DNA of 5,005 nucleotides, taken from positions 1-5,005 of the forward strand of contig LCJG01000065.1 in the NCBI GenBank assembly GCA_000998025.1, read 5' to 3'. This DNA is from Candidatus Collierbacteria bacterium GW2011_GWB1_44_6 (GTDB taxonomy: Bacteria; Patescibacteriota; Microgenomatia; UBA1400; MFAQ01). The notes below the pieces were generated by a model. That model was not told the DNA's origin and ran no database searches. It was given only the letters and a program-made list of their open reading frames with translations. The translations under genes were made by a program, and so were the position numbers. Every line of letters begins with the position of its first letter. The first letter of the stretch is position 1. Of the stretch, positions 4,876 to 5,005 are shown in pieces.

Positions 4876-4930
4876 ATCTCAGATTTGAGATGACAGATGA
4901 CAGGTTGGGGGCGGGCAGGTGCCCGCACCC
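4876..4930 (+). other. Two hairpins after the S1 gene, no T-tract
   Basis: ATCTCA (4876-4881)/TGAGAT (4886-4891) starts three bases after the S1 stop. It is followed by a very stable stem GCGGGC (4911-4916)/GCCCGC (4921-4926), extended by GGG (4907-4909)/CCC (4928-4930). A GATGACA direct repeat (about 4889-4902) lies between them. No T-run follows on either strand, so this is not a classical terminator; it may be an mRNA end-protecting or attenuating structure. Confidence 0.5.
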
Positions 4931-4973
4931 ACGAGGGATGGTATATGATAGATTTATTAAAAAGTAAAAAGAT

Positions 4974-5005
4974 ATGGCTAAAACAAAGATGATTGTAAAA
5001 GAGGA
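4974..5005 (+). CDS. Start of an unidentified gene, cut by the window edge
   Basis: ATG at 4974 opens a frame reading MAKTKMIVKE that is still open at the edge. It lies 100 bases after the S1 stop on the same strand. A TATGAT box (4944-4949) could be its -10, but no -35 is seen, and the upstream AAAAAG is a weak ribosome site. Ten codons are too few to name a product. Confidence 0.4.
   Translation, partial: MAKTKMIVKE

Overview
The window opens inside a bacterial-type ribosomal RNA operon and ends in ordinary protein-coding genes. It suggests a reduced-genome bacterium, most likely of the Candidate Phyla Radiation (Patescibacteria). The reasons are a 23S rRNA gene split by a group I intron carrying an I-CreI-like homing endonuclease, 23S and 5S rRNAs that both look shortened, a four-domain S1 protein, and several small genes I cannot assign. 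The lineage is an inference; no marker here proves it.

Region 1 (1-1320, + strand) is the end of the rRNA operon. Positions 1-87 match E. coli 23S 2507-2593 without net gaps. The intron (88-789) interrupts the gene exactly after U2593, the site of the Chlamydomonas chloroplast I-CreI intron. Exon 2 (790 to about 985) carries the sarcin-ricin loop, but about 107 nt corresponding to helices H96-H97 are missing just after it. The spacer holds a REP-like palindrome and a hairpin directly before a short 5S rRNA (about 98 nt), which has no obvious helix IV. An intrinsic terminator abuts the 5S.

Region 2 (1320-1590) has no gene for a protein. It holds a run of hairpins ending in a GC stem and T-tract (candidate small RNA), followed by a strong sigma70-type promoter and an inverted repeat.

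Region 3 (1590-2866, + strand) is a two-gene unit joined by an ATGA overlap: a 123-aa protein of unknown function and a 302-aa protein with two membrane helices and a probably exported domain.

Region 4 (2887-3663, - strand) is a two-gene unit with its own strong promoter and terminator: a three-helix 87-aa membrane protein and a 126-aa soluble protein, both unassigned.

Region 5 (3700-5005, + strand) is a divergently transcribed gene for a ribosomal protein S1-like RNA-binding protein with four S1 domains, then hairpins and the first codons of a further gene cut by the window edge.

The most striking parts are the intron with an apparently intact ribozyme core and endonuclease active site, and the two shortened rRNAs beside it.
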